From contig JANYCY010000078.1 of NCBI GenBank assembly GCA_025360045.1, forward strand, positions 1 through 43,395: 43,395 nt of DNA, read 5' to 3'. The notes beneath the pieces are model-generated. The model had not been told where the DNA came from. It saw nothing but the letters and a program-made list of their open reading frames with translations, and ran no database searches. This document shows, piece after piece, positions 41,681 through 43,395 of the stretch. Every line of letters begins with the position of its first letter. The first letter of the stretch is position 1. The stretch comes from Janthinobacterium sp. (GTDB lineage: Bacteria > Pseudomonadota > Gammaproteobacteria > Burkholderiales > Chitinibacteraceae). Position numbers and translations under genes: made by a program.

Positions 41681-41773
41681 ATGACAATTAATCAGCTGTG
41701 GTATTTGTTCATTTTTGCATGGGGGATTGTGTGCGCTTGGGCTGTAATCTCTGGCTTTAAAAAGGATGTTTAA
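41681..41773 (+). CDS. 30-residue membrane peptide, minor coat (pVII/pIX-like) candidate
   Basis: MTINQLWYLFIFAWGIVCAW then AVISGFKKDV, stop. GGAG lies 8 bp upstream of ATG. A single membrane helix with a basic tail, no signal peptide, the size of pVII/pIX proteins of Ff phages (32-33 residues), located between the major coat and pIII-like genes. It ends 2 bp before the next gene. Short, so identity is by place and shape. Confidence 0.7.
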   Translation: MTINQLWYLFIFAWGIVCAWAVISGFKKDV

Positions 41774-41775
41774 AA

Positions 41776-43188
41776 GTGCATAAATTCCTGATTGTGTTGT
41801 TTGTCATATTTGTCTCAAAAAATGTTTTAGCAGGTCAGGCTCTTCCAGTCAGTCCAATGCAGCGGGTATTTTCTGCGGGTGTGCAAATCAAGGCAGCAAA
41901 ACGGGGGTTCGCAGTCAATGATCCGAGGTACGGGGCTACTCTTAATTCTATGTCTCTTGGTGCAGCCAGTGTTGCTGGAACAACTGCTGCGGCTGTCGTG
42001 GCAGGAGCTATTACAGCCCCAGCTTGGGCTACAGTTGCGATTGCTGCTGGTGTTGGAGCTGTGGTTACTTTTGGAATTAACTTGGCGATTAATGGAGCCA
42101 TAGAGTGGATTTTTTCACCCAATGAAAATGATCCGACACCAATTACGCAGAAAAGAAAGCCAAAACCAACGCCCCCTACAACTGGCGGTTTAGTTGAAGG
42201 CGGAGAATATTGGAAAACGAATAATTACATGGCTAGTGATGCCATGAGCACGATTCAGGCCGCGTTTGCTGATGCTTACAACTCAACATACTCAAAATTC
42301 AAAGATTATAATTTTTATCTGGATGGTTGCGCCGCTGATTCACCAACAACATTTAATTGCATAGTAAAACGTGTTGCGATATCTAATGGAGCAACAACTA
42401 ATTATTCTAATTTTCGAGCGGGGTTTTTTTCTAGTGGCGCTCCACGAAATTGTCCGCAAGGCCAGGTATCAAATTCAACAGGCTGCATTACACCTATGAA
42501 GTTGCCTGAGAATGTTCCAAATTTACCGAATGTCCCTCCTGAAGCTATTAAATTAACTGTTCCACAAGCAATTAATAATTTATCCCCAGCAGAGTTGGAA
42601 GAAGATCTTTCACCAGAGATTATTATCCCAATTTTTGAAAAACTGTGGCGTGATGCAGCCGCTAAGCCCGGGTACGCTGGTTTGCCTTACCTTCCAAATG
42701 ACCCCCTTACCGTTCCAGAACTTGTCGAGTGGAAGAATAATAATGCGGCCGACTGGCCGCAGGTACATCATTTTGTTGATCCTCAGCCAGCAGTTAATAA
42801 GCCTTGGAGCTTGCCCCCTGTTCCGTCTTCGTCTTCTTCTGCCAAAGACCCCAATACAAACCCACCTTCTTCAACAAACACCAACCCTGCTGCCGAAAAT
42901 CCATTACAAAATATTGGGCCTGATCCCAATATTGGGGCACCTCGCCTGGAAGATACGCCGACTGCTCAGCAGATTTTGCAACCGCTATTTAATTTATTCC
43001 CTGATTTTCGATCTTTTGTCATGCCTTCTCATCAATCGGTATGCCCAAAGCCATCCTTTGATGCATTTGGCTCAACATATGTACTTGAGTCACATTGCAA
43101 AATTGCAGAGGAACAACGCTCAATTCTTTTGTCAGTGATGGGCGCCGTTTGGTTATTGGCTGCGGCAATAATTATTTTGAGGGCTTAA
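41776..43188 (+). CDS. pIII-like adsorption protein of the filamentous prophage
   Basis: The 470-residue protein uses a GTG start and has a signal peptide (MHKFLIVLFVIFVSKNVLA). A hydrophobic Ala/Gly/Val region (about 55-112) follows, then a domain with Cys pairs, a Pro/Ser/Asn-rich linker (about 345-395: 'SSSSSAKDPNTNPPSSTNTN') and a C-terminal Cys-containing domain ending in a membrane anchor ('SILLSVMGAVWLLAAAIIIL'). Signal, linker and anchor are the arrangement of pIII/TspB-like proteins that bind host pili and release the virion. Receptor-binding residues are not identifiable. Confidence 0.83.
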   Translation: MHKFLIVLFVIFVSKNVLAGQALPVSPMQRVFSAGVQIKAAKRGFAVNDPRYGATLNSMSLGAASVAGTTAAAVVAGAITAPAWATVAIAAGVGAVVTFGINLAINGAIEWIFSPNENDPTPITQKRKPKPTPPTTGGLVEGGEYWKTNNYMASDAMSTIQAAFADAYNSTYSKFKDYNFYLDGCAADSPTTFNCIVKRVAISNGATTNYSNFRAGFFSSGAPRNCPQGQVSNSTGCITPMKLPENVPNLPNVPPEAIKLTVPQAINNLSPAELEEDLSPEIIIPIFEKLWRDAAAKPGYAGLPYLPNDPLTVPELVEWKNNNAADWPQVHHFVDPQPAVNKPWSLPPVPSSSSSAKDPNTNPPSSTNTNPAAENPLQNIGPDPNIGAPRLEDTPTAQQILQPLFNLFPDFRSFVMPSHQSVCPKPSFDAFGSTYVLESHCKIAEEQRSILLSVMGAVWLLAAAIIILRA

Positions 43189-43192
43189 TTTC

Positions 43193-43260
43193 ATGTATGG
43201 TATTTTATTATCGGCGTTAAATACAATACTTGGCTTTGTTGTAAGATCAATTATTGTTAA
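43193..43260 (+). pseudogene. 5' part of a pVI-like minor coat gene, interrupted by an IS
   Basis: MYGILLSALNTILGFVVRSI and three more codons look like the start of a DUF2523/pVI-like membrane protein, which usually runs to about 95-110 residues and precedes the Zot gene. Here the membrane sequence ends abruptly at an IS end. A continued reading frame runs on for 42 codons into the IS but has no membrane character. Confidence 0.7.
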
Positions 43261-43395
43261 GGAACCTCTGCTCAAATCACCTGCTAAAATAACATCACAT
43301 CAAGGGCGCGAGATTAAAAATGAAAAAATCTGGGCAGCTAAGTTTTTCAGATGCGGAGCACGCATTAAAGAAAAAACAAACGCGTCGTGAGCGAT
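43261..43395 (+). mobile_element. Left end of an IS5-family insertion sequence
   Basis: GGAACCTCTGCTCAAAT at 43261 has the look of IS5-family terminal repeats (GGAxCCTCTG type) and the transposase start follows 59 bp inside. The preceding TTAA fits the YTAR target of the IS5 group. The right end and target duplication are outside the window. Confidence 0.72.
43320..43395 (+). CDS. IS5-family transposase, N-terminal fragment (cut by window end)
   Basis: MKKSGQLSFSDAEHALKKKQ then TRRER is the conserved start of IS5-family transposases ('...LSFADAEY..KRKQTRRE.FL'). The frame stays open to the window end. AAGGGCG upstream is a possible ribosome site. Only 25 residues are visible. Confidence 0.75.
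   Translation, partial: MKKSGQLSFSDAEHALKKKQTRRER

Larger units (their letters stand above)
36874..43395. mobile_element. Filamentous (inovirus) prophage, left part
   Basis: Gene order tyrosine integrase and repressor (minus), then HTH protein, ssDNA-binding protein, HUH replication initiator, membrane protein, major coat, 30-residue minor coat candidate, pIII-like and pVI-like (plus) is that of temperate inoviruses. The expected next gene, the Zot/pI assembly ATPase, would lie to the right, beyond an IS5-family insertion. The left boundary is set at the tRNA 3' end; the right attachment site is outside the window, so exact ends are not established. Confidence 0.85.

Noticed and set aside
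43193-43390. A continuous 65-codon open frame as one phage protein
   Set aside because: Its first 23 codons are pVI-like, the rest is out-of-frame IS5 left-end DNA containing the true transposase start in another frame.

Overview
The window looks like a chromosomal stretch of a chitin-using betaproteobacterium of the order Neisseriales (Iodobacter, Deefgea, Chitinibacter or Chromobacterium relatives). The basis is indirect: the rpsU-yqeY-dnaG-rpoD block with divergent tsaD, GH19 and GH20 chitin-active enzymes, a Xanthomonas-order type II secretion operon and moderate GC content. The species is not provable from the sequence alone.

Layout. (1) 1-2.8 kb: the AT-rich end of a surface-polysaccharide locus, with the remnant of an epimerase gene, a bacterial sugar transferase that starts the glycan on undecaprenyl phosphate, and a membrane-bound UDP-GlcNAc 4,6-dehydratase of the WbpM/PglF type that supplies the sugar. 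(2) 3.0-3.3 kb: an orphan SoxZ-like gene. (3) 3.6-14.1 kb: a complete type II secretion operon, gspE-F-G-H-I-J-K-L-M-(C-like)-D, with one copy of a ~170 bp MITE-like element just upstream of it and two more inside it. (4) 14.4-19.5 kb: an abundant-looking Ala/Thr/Gly/Val-rich secreted protein (convergent with the secretin gene, strong terminator), a GH19 chitinase/lysozyme, a SoxY-like protein lacking the sulfur-carrying arm, metY and a GNAT acetyltransferase. (5) 19.6-31.6 kb: purL, GH20 beta-hexosaminidase, an exported pyroglutamyl-peptidase-like protein with an altered nucleophile, Fe superoxide dismutase, a CobD/CbiB-like membrane protein, an FAH-family hydrolase and tsaD. (6) 31.7-36.9 kb: the macromolecular-synthesis cluster rpsU-yqeY-dnaG-rpoD followed at once by a CAU-anticodon tRNA, probably tRNA-Ile2. 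(7) 36.9-43.4 kb: a filamentous-phage (inovirus) prophage beside that tRNA. It carries a tyrosine integrase, a repressor-like HTH protein, a divergent control region, a small HTH protein, a ssDNA-binding protein, a two-tyrosine HUH replication initiator, a membrane protein, a major coat protein, a 30-residue minor coat candidate, a pIII-like adsorption protein and a pVI-like gene interrupted by the left end of an IS5-family insertion sequence that runs off the window.

How they work together. GspD is the outer-membrane channel; GspC-like, L, M and F form the inner-membrane platform driven by GspE; and GspG-K form the pseudopilus. No prepilin peptidase is in the window, so one must act from elsewhere. 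Plausible cargo includes chitinases and the neighbouring secreted protein, but this is inference. The GH19 and GH20 enzymes seen here lack signal peptides. Intergenic regions are crowded with two families of short palindromic repeats, one built on GTAGGGTGTGCAAG...GCGCACC and one on CGGATGAGC...GCGTTATCCG. The first also forms the core of the MITE-like elements.
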